This document shows positions 36,294 to 47,077 of a DNA stretch of 64,000 nucleotides, in pieces. Below the pieces are notes generated by a model. It saw only the letters and a program-made list of their open reading frames with translations. It was not told the origin of the DNA and did no database searches. The DNA comes from Eutypella sp. D-1 (Eukaryota > Ascomycota > Sordariomycetes > Xylariales > Diatrypaceae): assembly GCA_023313575.1 (NCBI GenBank), contig JAJTTP010000001.1, positions 5,394,001-5,458,000 of the forward strand, read 5' to 3'. The stretch's first letter is position 1. Each line of letters starts with the position of its first letter. A program made the translations under genes and the position numbers.

Positions 36294-39034
36294 ATGCCGA
36301 AGCCTGCTGCAGAGCCTGTCGTCGTCGGGGCGATCAGCCCCGTAGACAGTGAAGTTGTTTCTGTTCCTAGTCAGCGGGACGTCGACGACAAGATCCATGT
36401 CGTTTCTGACGACCTCGCGGATGGGAAAACTGGGGCGTTAACCCCGGAGACGAAAGAAGCTCATGCTCTATCCGATAGCGACGACAATAACAGCGACGAT
36501 GTTATCATCGTCACTGGTGCTGATGCCGCTGCTCACCTCTTGCCGTTGAGGGATGATGGCGAGCCCGCTTTGACCTTCCGCAGTCTGTTCTTAGCTACCA
36601 TTCTTTCAGCTTTCCAAGCTGTCATGACGCAGATCTATGCGGTATGTCTAGCTGGTCTCTGTCTGCTCTGCCCTGTCGTAACTACCTGCATATACTGACA
36701 CGCCGTTCAGTTCAAACCAACTCAAGTCACCATTTCCGGTACTTTCATCGTCCTCATCGCGTACTTCGTCGGCAAGGCGTGGGCCAACATCCTTCCACGG
36801 GGAGACCGTTACGAAGCTCGATGGAGAGAGCGAGGCGGCCAAGGCACTCCTCCTCGATGGATCAAGGTTCTCTCGTTTATTAACCGAGGACCTTGGAATC
36901 TGAAAGAACACGCGATTTGCTCCATTACCGCTACCTCTGCCTCTAATGCGGCCGCCAGTATCCAAGTCTTTGCCGCTCAAGATCTCTTCTACGATCTACC
37001 CCTAAGCGCGACTACGGTTATCCTAAGCGTCATTTCAATTGGACTGTTCGGGTATGGAATATGCGGCGTTATGCGACCGATCTGTGTCTGGCATGTTGAT
37101 GCGGTCTATTGGAGTACCCTGCCCACGGTGAAGACCCTCCAGGGACTCCATTGGCAGGAACTTAAGAATTCGAAGCCTCTCCGTTTCTTCTGGTACAGCT
37201 TCGTCGGCATGTTTGCCTACGAGTTCCTCCCTGCCTATATCTTCCCCTGGCTCAACTCTGTCTCTATACCCTGCCTAGCTGCGATGCACGCTACCGGAAA
37301 TACGGCGAATGTTCTCACGAACCTCTTCGGTGGATCTACCAATAACGAGGGGTTAGGCCTTTTTAGCTTGTCTCTTGATTGGCAATATGTGAGTTATGAG
37401 GCCGACTATCGTGTATGATAACATGCGGCCACAGTAACTAATCCACGCAGATCACTTCATTCAATACCTCCCTTCCCCTGAAGCTCCAAGCGCATTCCGC
37501 AATAGGTTACTTCGTGTGCTTCATTGCAATGATTGGGATATACTACACTAACGCCTGGGATGCACTTTCTCAGCCATTCATGTCGACGCGGCTTCGATCA
37601 GCAGATGGCTCGTCATATCCTGTCAACAAAGTATTCGCTAACGGGATACTTGACCGCGATGCCTTTGCACGCTTTGGCATTCCACGGCTTACAGGAAGTT
37701 TCGCATACGCAATCTTTATGGCGAACGCAGCTGTAAGTCGTCGCACCCGTCTATTTTATTATATCATAGCCTGCTAAAGGCTTACTAGATTGGGGCTTTG
37801 ATCGCCCATTGTTTCCTTTTCTGGGGCAAGGATATCATCAACGCCTACAAAAGCGCAAGAAATGGGCGATACGACGACCGACATCATGAACACATGGTCA
37901 AGAACTACAAAGAGAGTCCGTGGTGGTGGTACATAATCGTGCTCGTTCTCAGCTTCGTCCTCGGTCTTGTCGTAGTTATCAAGGAGAACATCACTCTTCC
38001 GGCCTGGGCATACGTCGTCGCCCTGCTCTTGGGGATGTTTATCGCACCCTTAGTAAGTGCGCCCCTATTAGACGTGTTAGGGGAGTTTGTAGTCTAACCA
38101 TATGGCAGAGTACAATTCTCTACTCTCGCTATGGCAATGGAATCGCCACGAACAACCTGTCAAAAATGCTTGCGGGTCTGTTGGTGCCCGAGCGTCCGAT
38201 TGGCAATATGTACTTTGCCGCTTGGTCGCATAACGTCATCTCGAACGCGGTCAACCTGTGCAACGACCTAAAGATGGGCGAATACCGTATGTTCACACTC
38301 TCCAAGCTTGTTCGTCTTGGTGCTTCAACGCTGACCCATCCACACAGTCAAGATACCTCCCCGCGCTATGTTCCTCACACAGATCTACGGCACTATACTG
38401 GGTGGTTTCGTCAATTATGCCGTCATGATCTCCATCGTGAATGGAAACCGAGAACTCCTCGCCGATGGCAACGGCAATAGTTCCTGGAGTGGCGCGAACA
38501 TCCAATCGTACAACACCAGCGCTGTATCTTGGGCGCTAGCCCAGTACCTCTACAAAGCTGGCTCGCGATACCAGTTGGTTCCGATTGGATTGGGCATCGG
38601 TGCAGGACTTGTCGTCATTCATCGAATATTTTCATATGTAAGTGCCCTCCTTATCTACTTCATCCCCTTTTCCGGCTGACCTGGAATGTTCCTAGCTCGT
38701 ACCTAAGATTCGCGGTTTCTCGACAGACGAGCTTAACCTGCCCCAGCTGATCCAGTATGCCGGCTACGTCCCCTACAACGCATCCCAGACCTGTGTTATC
38801 TTCAGCCAGCTCATCGCCGGGTTCTTCACCCAGTTCTACCTCCGTAACTACCGCCCCCGGATCTTCAAAGATTACTCCTACCTGGTCACAGGCGCTTTCG
38901 ATGGCGCGAGCCTCTTAGCACTCTTCATCCTATCCTTCGCGGTCTTTGGTGCTGGCGGACCTTCTGTCCCTTTCCCCTCATGGTGGGGCAATAACTCCGA
39001 CGGCAACTTGGATCACTGCCCTGTTACTGAGTAG
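36294..39034 (+). CDS. OPT-family oligopeptide transporter, seven exons
   Basis: Proton-coupled uptake of small peptides (or glutathione/metal-ligand compounds) across the plasma membrane is the known role of the family; the substrate here is unknown. Exons: 36294-36641, 36711-37388, 37451-37732, 37789-38052, 38109-38286, 38348-38637 and 38696-39034. All introns are GT-AG, 56-69 nt, and phases are continuous. The 792-residue product has a hydrophilic acidic N-terminus (about 95 residues), then many hydrophobic helices. Family-type features include TFRSLFLATILSAFQAVMTQ, GDRYE..WRERGG, NPG-less LPLSATTVILS, WQYITSF, YSRYGNGIATNNLSKMLAG and PKIRGF. The C-terminus (WWGNNSDGNLDHCPV) is the usual OPT end. 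Length matches fungal OPT proteins (about 750-850). Confidence 0.92.
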
Positions 39035-40008
39035 GCGTTTCCTAAATTCTACTTGGTGCCAATTTCCAGAGTAGTGTAACTAGTTGCGGCTTGTGCGAAG
39101 CCATAGTCCGAGATAGAAAAACATATTCACCTAGCGCTAAGACATTAACGATTACATAGACAATAAGGGATAAAATGCGCACCCGGCTTTAAATAAAGAC
39201 TTATAAACTCGAAACATTTATTACTGGTTCAGCCTTTACTATGTCGTGATTTGGTAAAATTTCTAAGCTTCCTGTCCCTGCCTAGGTAACTACTCAAGTA
39301 TGTCTTCGACATTAACCTGACTACGAAATACCCACCGCCATAAAAAGGGGGTCTCCACAATTAGTCACAAGGAGATATCCGTGGCGGTTGAAAAGCAAGG
39401 GTTTCGCCCTCGCAAAAGAAGGATTGTGAAAAGCTATATGTCGACTGGACACCTGAGAATTATTACTGGATGCACTGATGGAGAGCATTTGCGTAGGATT
39501 CCCCGAAGAGAGCGATTTCGCTTTCCTCCACAGGGAAATGACCGAGTCCATCCAGGGCAGACCCATTCGGTCCGGTCTCCAGTAATAGGAACCGTCTTCA
39601 GTTACATCTTGACATGAACAAAGGAGAGACTGATTAAGCCTGCATGGATAGATGCTGATTTTGCATTGCTACGATGTCGCTGATATATGTGCTTGCTTAT
39701 ATGGCTAGGCATATGAAGCAGCTGGCTACCCTCTCGCTGTCACTGCCACCTGAGAAGAGAAGCGACGATAATTCAAGCAAGGCTCGCAGAGCTGGATCTA
39801 GAGGCCTATTAGACGATAACAGCGTGACAACCCCGAGCCCACGTGTAATCTTCGGTACTGCATAGGAGATACTGATCCATCTATAACCAAACCCAGTTCC
39901 TCCACGGGAGATAGCGATATGACTCAAGGCAGTTGGTGTCACGGCCCGGTAGGCTACGAGTTAAATCGCACCAGGTATTATATTGCGCATGATACAGTAT
40001 CTTAAAAA
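39035..40008. other. Intergenic between two convergent genes
   Basis: About 1 kb between the stop of the transporter (+) and the stop of the unknown gene (-). No coding signal recognised on either strand. It presumably contains the two 3' UTRs. Confidence 0.55.
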
Positions 40009-41576
40009 TTAATCAACAACTGCATGCTCATTCGCACCTTGTGCGCATGCTTTGGCGTTCGTAACCCGGGTGCTACGTCGCCTTCCATCCTTGACTTCCC
40101 ATGCAGCGCCTGGTAATGATAGTAGCCCTGACGCAATATTTTTATACCTTCTTCGTGGTGCTGCCGCTTTCGTCAGACACGTATTGCCGTCTGTGCCTTT
40201 CTTTTTCTTCTTTGGGGCCGGTTGCTCTGTGATGTCGTCTGAGTCCTCATCTGAGTCCTCTCGATGTCGTCGCTTTTTAGTCTGGCTGGTTGGCTTGGGA
40301 GTTTCTGGTCTTTTTGGCATCTGGCTCAAAGCCCACTGGACACGGGTAGTCTGGCGGGACTCAGCTGCCTTTGCCTTCCGATACGATGCCGTCTGTTTCC
40401 TGAACTGCTCGATAAACTCACTCCGTGATGTACTCTGTTGGCTTGGGGGACCGGCGGCATTGCCCTTCAGAAGTTCAAACAATTCCTCTTCCGTCTCGCC
40501 ATCTCTCAGGACCCCGGACGCCACGAGATCCTTCCAGGCATCGTCATGCTGTCGTTGGAAACGTTGGACATATCCGGTATACTTATCGAGCCACCAATAT
40601 TCGAATTCAAGATACTCGATCCACGTAACCCGATCGTCTTGTAATTTCGGGCTCTCGTGCAGTTCAAAGGCCTCGTTGAAATTGTGTTTGGCCAGGCGGC
40701 GTCGTGCAGCTTCCACGTACTCTGCGAATGTCCCACCCGCAACTTCCTTGAACCACTCTGATCTGCCTGGAGCCTGGCTGTGCTCCCACATTCTGCGGAT
40801 GTCCATCTCGAAACTCAGTGTATATACCGTTTCGGCAACTCCGGTAGGCTCGAGATAGCTCAGCTTCTCCTCCCGAAAGGCCGCAAACCTTTCTTCTTCC
40901 GTTTCACCGCTGATGTTGCCACGATTATCGCGCTGCCACTTTCGAAACTCTCTCCATCGTACTAACGGGCCGGAGAAGACGTTTAAAACTTCTCGATCTG
41001 GAGAGACTGAATTCCCTACCCACGGCCGCAGTACCTCAGCGAAATCGGCAGGACTCTGATATATGCGATCCAGGACGTCCAACGCGAGAGGTGGCCGACC
41101 GCCATCTTTAACGAGCTCGTGGTAGCATCGGACCTGGAATTCCCTATTAGCTCCCGGCCGTGGCGATAACGACTTTGGCCTAGTCTCTCTAGGTCTAGGC
41201 ACGATTTCCTTTGCTGATTCTCTCTCTGATTCTAGGCCTTCAAGCTTTGCTTGTAAAAGCTGACCAAAATCGGCAGGGAGTTGGGGCCCCTTTGCAAGCG
41301 GATAGGCCTCACTGTACGCGGTTTAATAAACAACTGTAACTAATCAAATGATGTAGGGCGGGGGCATTCTTACATGAATTTCTCTGTGAGCTTTGTTCGT
41401 TGATCCTCCGATACCTTATACCAGTCCTTGACAGCTGTGATATCGAATCCATTATGGGCGGGCTGATGGTTCTCTTTGATAAATTGGATGAGCGCAGACT
41501 TGGTCCATGTCAGCATTTGCTCGACTGAATATTTTTTCGCTGCCTGTCTACTGTGACCAGGCTTAGTTCGAGGCAT
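40009..41576 (-). CDS. Protein of unknown function with basic C-terminal region, two exons
   Basis: Exons, minus strand: 41576-41374 and 41311-40009, joined across a 62-nt intron (GTAAGA...TACAG) with a split codon (AT|T), giving 501 codons plus stop. The start is the first ATG (MPRTKPGHSRQAAKKYSVEQ). The protein is hydrophilic with no signal peptide. The N-terminus is basic. The middle (about 150-330) is Trp/Tyr/Glu-rich, including WIEYLEFEYWWLDKYTG and a helical FQRQHDDAWKDLV segment, followed by an acidic ETEEELFELLKG. The tail carries a bipartite nuclear-localisation-like region (KKRRHREDSDEDSDD, PKKKKK). I do not recognise a domain. A nuclear protein is inferred from the basic clusters. 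Expanded lineage-specific fungal families can look like this, but that is a guess. Confidence 0.75.
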
Positions 41577-42758
41577 GGTTCAATCGTAGGCAGTGAGAAC
41601 GGTGCTAAATAGGGGCGACAGTCCTAAATAGACGCATGAATAAGCTATCTACTTCCTATACTTAGGTAGGTACTGCGTAGGCCATTTGACAGGAGGGGTC
41701 TGCAGTATTTATGCCTCCCTAGGTACCTGCGGTACAGATATCACACTGGGCATCCTTGGCACCTGGGCATTGTTTGCTCGCTCTCGGCCATGTATGTACC
41801 CTTCCAATAACAACACGTTTTTGGCCATACTCAGTGGGCTATAGTTACACCAAAGTGTGTCATAAGATTCCGCCCCCGAAATATTTCAGCCAGTTCGGCG
41901 GGCCCGTAAGTACATGGGATTATACAGCAGCCAACAAATCCCGGTGCACCCTCCCAGATGTACTTTTACACGTATTATCGTGAGTTTCCGCCTCGTTGGA
42001 TCCAAAGAAGGCGGATGGAATGTGGTCATCTGGGCAGGCATTCCAGTAGCAGTGATAAGTCAAGGGTATTTCGTCACGGTAGAAGGATACTCCTGGTACA
42101 ATGTGCCCCTGGACGACGATATGAGGACTCGGTAGTCTTGTATACCTTAACCATTTCCAAGGGGGGTATGACTAGCGACGTTATTTGATATAACTTTCAA
42201 ACCATCTTTCCAGCAATCCAAGGTGCCACGGACGAGGAGAGACTCGCTGCGTTATGATGAAAGCTAGAGTTGAGACATGCATTAGTAGGAGGACAACTGT
42301 TACCTATAATTACCTAGGTACCTAAATAGGTTCTAAGTTCACTCTCTTCTACTATCCCCCCTTTCTATTCCCTGCCTAATTACAATTAAGCACCCATGCC
42401 CTTTGATATAATAAAATAGGCGCACAGTATTATCCATTCTCTTATTTAAAATTCATAACTTCAACCCGGCTGCAGTGTGATACTACGTGCGAACCCATAA
42501 AGGGGACTGTAGCAGGGGAATGGCTCCCAAGCAATGCCGCTGCGGCTAAGAGCGGGGCATTTACGCACACACTAAACCTCCAAGTGCCTAGCTTGAGCTT
42601 AGCTGTGTCTTAGCAGTAACGTCATATCTCCGAGACCAAATTAATTCATCCGTCGCTTCCCGTCTACCTACCTACGAACACATAAACGCCAAAAAAAACA
42701 AAAATACAAGGGCAAGCTTCCTATCGCCAGGCTGTGCTGAAAATATACACCCCTCAAA
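41577..42758. other. Intergenic region upstream of riboflavin synthase
   Basis: No gene recognised. It holds several ACCTAGGTA-type motifs (41660-41730 and 42305-42330) and a pyrimidine-rich stretch at 42335-42375. It serves as the divergent 5' region of the unknown minus-strand gene and of riboflavin synthase. Confidence 0.5.
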
Positions 42759-43633
42759 ATGTTTACAGGACTCGTTGAGGAGATCGGAGGTACGTGTACA
42801 CACGAGAGAGAGAGAAAGAGGGGCACCTATCCAACCAATCCGAGAGGGGGGGGAAACTGGAATCCAGCTAACAAAGCGTCTCATTTCTTCCCCGCGCCCC
42901 CACAGTGGTGGAGGAACTGGCGCGCAACGAGGAGGCCGGCACAACGCTGACCATCTCGCTGCCGGAGGGCTCGGATAAGCTGGACGACGCGCAGCTGGGC
43001 GACAGCATCTCCGTAAACGGCGTGTGTCTGACGGCAACATCAATCACCAAGCAGCAGCCGCCGGGCGGCGGGGAAGGAGAAGGAGGAAGTGCATCGGGGA
43101 AGGCGGCGCCGCCGCGGTTCACGGTAGGCGTGGCGCCCGAGACGCTGCGACTGACGAACCTCGGGGCGCTGCGCGAGGGGTCGCGGGTGAACCTGGAGCG
43201 CGCGGTGCGCGCGGACACGCGGATGGGGGGGCACTTCGTGCAGGGGCACGTGGACACAACGGCGGAGATCACGCGGGTGGCGCGGGACGGCGAGGCGCTG
43301 ACGGTGCGGTTCCGGCCGCGCGCGCGCGAGGTCCTGCGGTACGTCGTCTTCAAGGGCTTCGTGGCCCTCGACGGCACCAGCCTCACCGTCACCGCCGTCA
43401 ACGACAACGAGGGCTGGTGGGAGGTCATGCTCATCGCCTACACCCAGGACAAGGTCGTGCTCGCCTCCAAGCGCGAGGGCGACGACGTCAACGTCGAGGT
43501 CGACGTTCTCGCCAAGTACGCCGAGAAGTCCATGGCTGGCTTCCTCGGCTCCCAGGGCGAGGCCCAGGTTAAGTCCGTCATCGAGAAGATGGTCCAGAAC
43601 CTCGTCGCCCAGGCCATGGGCGGTCACTCTTAA
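42759..43633 (+). CDS. RIB5: Riboflavin synthase (alpha chain)
   Basis: Catalyses dismutation of two 6,7-dimethyl-8-ribityllumazine molecules to riboflavin, the last step of vitamin B2 synthesis; it is cytosolic and normally a homotrimer. Exons 42759-42789 and 42906-43633 are split by a 116-nt intron after ten codons and one base, giving 252 residues. The start MFTGLVEEIG is the family signature and fixes the ATG. The two tandem lumazine-binding repeats are visible: repeat 1 with SISVNGVCLTA and GGHFVQGHVD (usually the end of repeat 1), repeat 2 with FKGFVALDGTSLTVTAV and a C-terminal IAYTQDKVVLASK. An unusual Pro/Gly/Ser-rich insert (about residues 53-72, QQPPGGGEGEGG) lies in a surface loop of repeat 1 and makes the protein longer than the bacterial enzyme (about 213). 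Exon 2 is very GC-rich. Confidence 0.95.
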
Positions 43634-43854
43634 GTGGAGTGGCGAAGGAAAAAAGAAGTGGGGGGAACCAAGATCAAATTGCAACGCCTGTTGTTGCTTG
43701 AGAGTGTTTGGGAAGCTGGTAATTCCTACTGGAGAAAGCGCGCGCATCGCCTTCCTCTTCTAAGTGTATTTATTGGGATGCTCTCTATACATAGATTGGC
43801 AGACGATACTTGTCCAGAAATGCAAAGCAATGTTGGATTGAAGGAGAGTCAAAG

Positions 43855-45660
43855 TCAAACATCCCCCCACACCTCTGCGATGTTCTGGCTGAGGGCCTTG
43901 CCGATCTTCTTCCTACCGACCAGGCCCCCCATCTCGTTGAAGACCAGCTCCCGCTTCCTCTTCTTCCCATCCTCCCCGCCGCCGCATTCCTCGAATGCCT
44001 TGACGAACTCGTACGGCGTCTTCCACCTCTTCTGGATCTCCAGCGCCTTCTCTCCCGTCACCTGCTTCGTACACATGAGCATCTTGAGGTACACGTCCCG
44101 GAGCGTCAGGGCCTCCGACTTAGACGCCATCGACGCGAACGCTGGATAGGTGACGTAGTGGTTGGTCAGGGGTTCCTTCTGGCGGAGATGTTCGAGCAGC
44201 GGGAGGTAATTCTGGGCGGTGATGACTTCTGTGGGTATCACGAGGAGGGGCCGGCCCTCGTACTGCTTCTTGAGGAGCGTAGTCATGCGCGCGAGGTAGC
44301 GGATCGTGTCGTCGATCTTCTGCGTTTTCTTCAGGAAGTAACCGTTCACGACCTGGGTGGACGCGATGGCTGACTGCACGGCCTCCTCGTATCTGTCGAA
44401 GCTCATGGAATCCATCGCCATCTCCTCGATAATGTAGATGACGTTCTTGATGCCGGACCGCTTCTGCCGGAATTTCTGCTCGTGGAAGCGGCCGTCCTTG
44501 ATGCTACCGATGAGATCGTCGAGTCTTTTCCTCTCAGCAATCCAGTCGAGCACCACCTCGTCTCCCTCCGCGCCGACCCGCGATAAGAAATTAGCATCGT
44601 GGCACTTGGCAACCCAAAGGGCATCACCGACTTCTAGCGATCGCACAATAGGCTTGACCCCCTTTTTAGCCAGCTCATCCTGCATATAGTCCCTGTCGGT
44701 TTTTGACCGGATTTCCCGATTGTCCAAGACAAGGTGGACTGTGAAAGAACCAGGCGCTAGTCGGATTGGCCGAAAGTTGGGCAGCGTCTTGCCTGAAGCG
44801 GAGTCGCCATTAGCGACCACATTCGCGTAACTTGACTCCGGTTGGGGTTGATCTTGTATCTCAACAGACGGTGATCTGACGGGTCTGGCAATAGGCGGTG
44901 GTGCCGAGTTATGACTGCTCGCTTGTCCCTCTTGTCGTGCCTGGGGCCTTGGCGCTGGGTCGACTCTGAGGGCAGGTCCAGGAGGGTCAGGTCTTGGCTG
45001 TGCACTCCCGCCTGTAGTCTGCAGGATTCGTCTAGCGACCTCCCAACCCTCATCCGTTAACATATATCTCTTTGAGGGCCGACCGCGCTCTTTCACGAGG
45101 TCTTTATCTAGGATAGTTCTCATTGAGCTCCAGGCTGTGTAATAGCTCGTCGGATCTGAAGGGGCCGTGTAGGAAGCATCGCAGTGCGGCTGCGCCTCTT
45201 CGATAAGCTGGGTCTTGGTCAGACCCATGGATGAATCCTCAGGGAGCGAAGTCAGCCCAATGATCAGGCCATAGGCCCCAGACCTGTAGGCCGGAACATA
45301 GGCCTTTGTCTTCCTGGGCTTCTTTGCCGGTCTCTCCTCGCGCGGGTCCTCCTCGTCGTCAGCATTAATGACGGCGCCAGCGCCCGCGGGAAGTCTTCTG
45401 CGCTTGGGAGGTGGGAGACCATTCTCCTCGCAGTGCTTTTTCATTTTCTCGGTCAGCTGACTACATAGCTTCTGGCCAAAACCTCGCAACTGCTGAAGCT
45501 GAGAAGGGTGGGTGAAGGTGATGGGGCACATCTTGAGTGAATCGTAGGCATGCTTGTATACAGTCACTGCCCTTGTATTTCTCTCTCGGGCCGTATCAAG
45601 CCACTCCTTGACCCATTTAAGTAGGAGGGGATTAGCGCAGTGCTCATCGTCGTCCGCCAT
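43855..45660 (-). CDS. MUS81: Crossover junction endonuclease MUS81
   Basis: Catalytic subunit of the Mus81-Eme1/Mms4 structure-specific nuclease, which cleaves 3' flaps, stalled forks and nicked Holliday junctions in the nucleus. Single exon, 601 residues. The start at 45660 (MADDDEHCANPLLLKWVKEW) matches the usual fungal N-terminus; the open frame continues upstream but without conservation. The N-terminal helix-hairpin-helix region (about 1-90, with LRGFGQKLCSQL) is followed by a winged-helix-like part (YGLIIGL...SYTAWSSM, about 185-275) and a Pro-rich linker. The ERCC4 nuclease core (about 355-480) shows VLDNREIRSK, GDALWVAKC and the catalytic ERKRLDDL motif, then GRFHEQKFR. The C-terminal HhH2 part follows. 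It is convergent with riboflavin synthase, stop-to-stop distance 221 bp. Confidence 0.96.
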   Translation of the reverse strand: MADDDEHCANPLLLKWVKEWLDTARERNTRAVTVYKHAYDSLKMCPITFTHPSQLQQLRGFGQKLCSQLTEKMKKHCEENGLPPPKRRRLPAGAGAVINADDEEDPREERPAKKPRKTKAYVPAYRSGAYGLIIGLTSLPEDSSMGLTKTQLIEEAQPHCDASYTAPSDPTSYYTAWSSMRTILDKDLVKERGRPSKRYMLTDEGWEVARRILQTTGGSAQPRPDPPGPALRVDPAPRPQARQEGQASSHNSAPPPIARPVRSPSVEIQDQPQPESSYANVVANGDSASGKTLPNFRPIRLAPGSFTVHLVLDNREIRSKTDRDYMQDELAKKGVKPIVRSLEVGDALWVAKCHDANFLSRVGAEGDEVVLDWIAERKRLDDLIGSIKDGRFHEQKFRQKRSGIKNVIYIIEEMAMDSMSFDRYEEAVQSAIASTQVVNGYFLKKTQKIDDTIRYLARMTTLLKKQYEGRPLLVIPTEVITAQNYLPLLEHLRQKEPLTNHYVTYPAFASMASKSEALTLRDVYLKMLMCTKQVTGEKALEIQKRWKTPYEFVKAFEECGGGEDGKKRKRELVFNEMGGLVGRKKIGKALSQNIAEVWGDV

Positions 45661-45952
45661 GCTGGATGATGGCTGAAGCAATGAATGGATGAAGTGGTTC
45701 TGTTTGATACTGGTGGTATAGTGCCTTGTACTCCTCCAAAACAACAAAACCCAAAAACAAAGTATAGGTTGACCAAGGTCGTTAATCTCAGCTATTTGGG
45801 TGAGCAAAAGCCGTTGCTTCGTTTGGGACCAAGAAGTGTGTTGATGAGCAGTCGGCACAAGAGCAGAAGGACGCGTACGCACGCGTATACCAAGTATGTC
45901 TGTATTGAAATTCCTAAATGTTTCCCGAAGGGGACAAGATGTCAGCGCGAAG

Positions 45953-45960
45953 TCACGTGA
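45953..45960. promoter_or_regulatory. TCACGTGA octamer upstream of MUS81
   Basis: Perfect palindrome around a CACGTG E-box, 293 bp before the MUS81 ATG in the divergent promoter. Such sites are bound by bHLH factors of the Cbf1/Pho4/USF type in fungi. Function here is inferred from sequence only. Confidence 0.35.
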
Positions 45961-46854
45961 TGATCTACCGATGCTATGGGTCCGACTCCCGGCTCCCGAC
46001 TTCCGAATCTGACACCAGGTGCCCGGGCGTTACTACCTTATTGAGATAGGTATACCACACACACCTATGTACTGGGTGGTAGAAACTGAAGTATCCACCA
46101 CTTGTACTAAGGTACGAAAATACCTATCCAGACAGCCAGATTACGTTGTCTTCTTAGGTATCTGACTAGGTAGATATCCATTATCGATACTTTGGCGGTA
46201 CAAGCCAGTTAATTATCGTATCCCATCCCGTCTTGTCTGCATGTGGGATTCTCGTCTCAAGGGTTTGATGGATTACTCTTCTATATCATTGCCCTATCAA
46301 AATATCGCAGCATGACCCGGTACGTGGTCTGACGGAAATCCCGTATTGAACGATGATCAACAGTCGCCATCGGCGGCGCCTATGTAGCAAGTACTACGCC
46401 TACTACGTCCTCCCCTGTTCTGACTTGCTGCCGTGTGACGCTAAATGGCGGGGCTGAGAGGGGCATTCCGAGGATCTACAGTTACGAATTCACCTTAAAA
46501 TCGCATAACACCTTATCATACGAGTGATACTGTTATATCCACTTGTATCCGGTCACCAGCTTGAATAGTATGTCTTTAGACGGTACTTGCAATGACATAA
46601 TGATGCCTTATGCGATATGCATTTCGACTATTTAGGAATTGGCAGCTCATTTGGCGCTCATTTGGCAGTTATTTGGGGAACGACTCCCCCAAAACCCCTC
46701 CAAAATCCCCCGAAAGCCCCCTTCCTCGACCTGGAAACTTCCTAAAATACGGCAGTGCAGCACTGCCCTTGGGAGCCCTCCAGGAATATATTGTTACCAT
46801 CTACCTCCCTAAATACTCTACGTCCAGGTACCTACTGTTCCAATATTTCTGACA

Positions 46855-46990
46855 CTTTTCCATCTCCATAGTTAGTTCCAAGGTTGGTTCCTTTCCTCAT
46901 CAACTTCCAACCACAATCAACTTCGTCTCACCCCAAATCCCCACAATCCATCCCAGCCATCACCACTTCGGTGCACCGAACCTCTGCCAC
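46855..46990 (+). promoter_or_regulatory. CT/CA-rich promoter tract of the mutase gene
   Basis: The + strand is almost free of G here (long runs like CCACAATCAACTTCG and CCCCACAATCCATCCC) and lies 90-220 bp before the ATG at 47078. Pyrimidine-rich tracts near the transcription start are characteristic of well-expressed genes in filamentous ascomycetes. Confidence 0.45.
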
Positions 46991-47077
46991 TCATACGTGC
47001 TATTATCACCCTCAACTCACCTAGGTGATATCAAAACAGTCTACTATATCTTCTGCCTTTGTGGCCAGTCTGCAATC

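Larger units (their letters stand above)
45661..47077. other. Divergent intergenic region between MUS81 and phosphoacetylglucosamine mutase
   Basis: About 1.4 kb with no supported gene. It contains a perfect TCACGTGA octamer (45953-45960), ACCTAGGTA-like motifs near 46150-46180, and a pyrimidine/CA-rich tract just before the mutase (46855-46975). The tract is typical of strongly expressed fungal promoters. Confidence 0.5.

Noticed and set aside
40052..40858. 268-codon + strand frame opposite the unknown two-exon gene
   Set aside because: The minus-strand frame is longer, splices cleanly to an upstream exon with its own ATG and has better codon use; the + frame is low-complexity Ser/Phe/Arg.
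43040..43747. Long antisense frame over riboflavin synthase (235 codons)
   Set aside because: Shadow of a very GC-rich real exon; the + strand encodes clear riboflavin synthase motifs.
46997..47077. Upstream in-frame ATG extending the mutase by 27 residues
   Set aside because: The extension (MLLSPSTHLGDIKTVYYIFC) is unlike the family, and it lies in the expected 5' UTR; the ATG at 47078 matches the conserved start.
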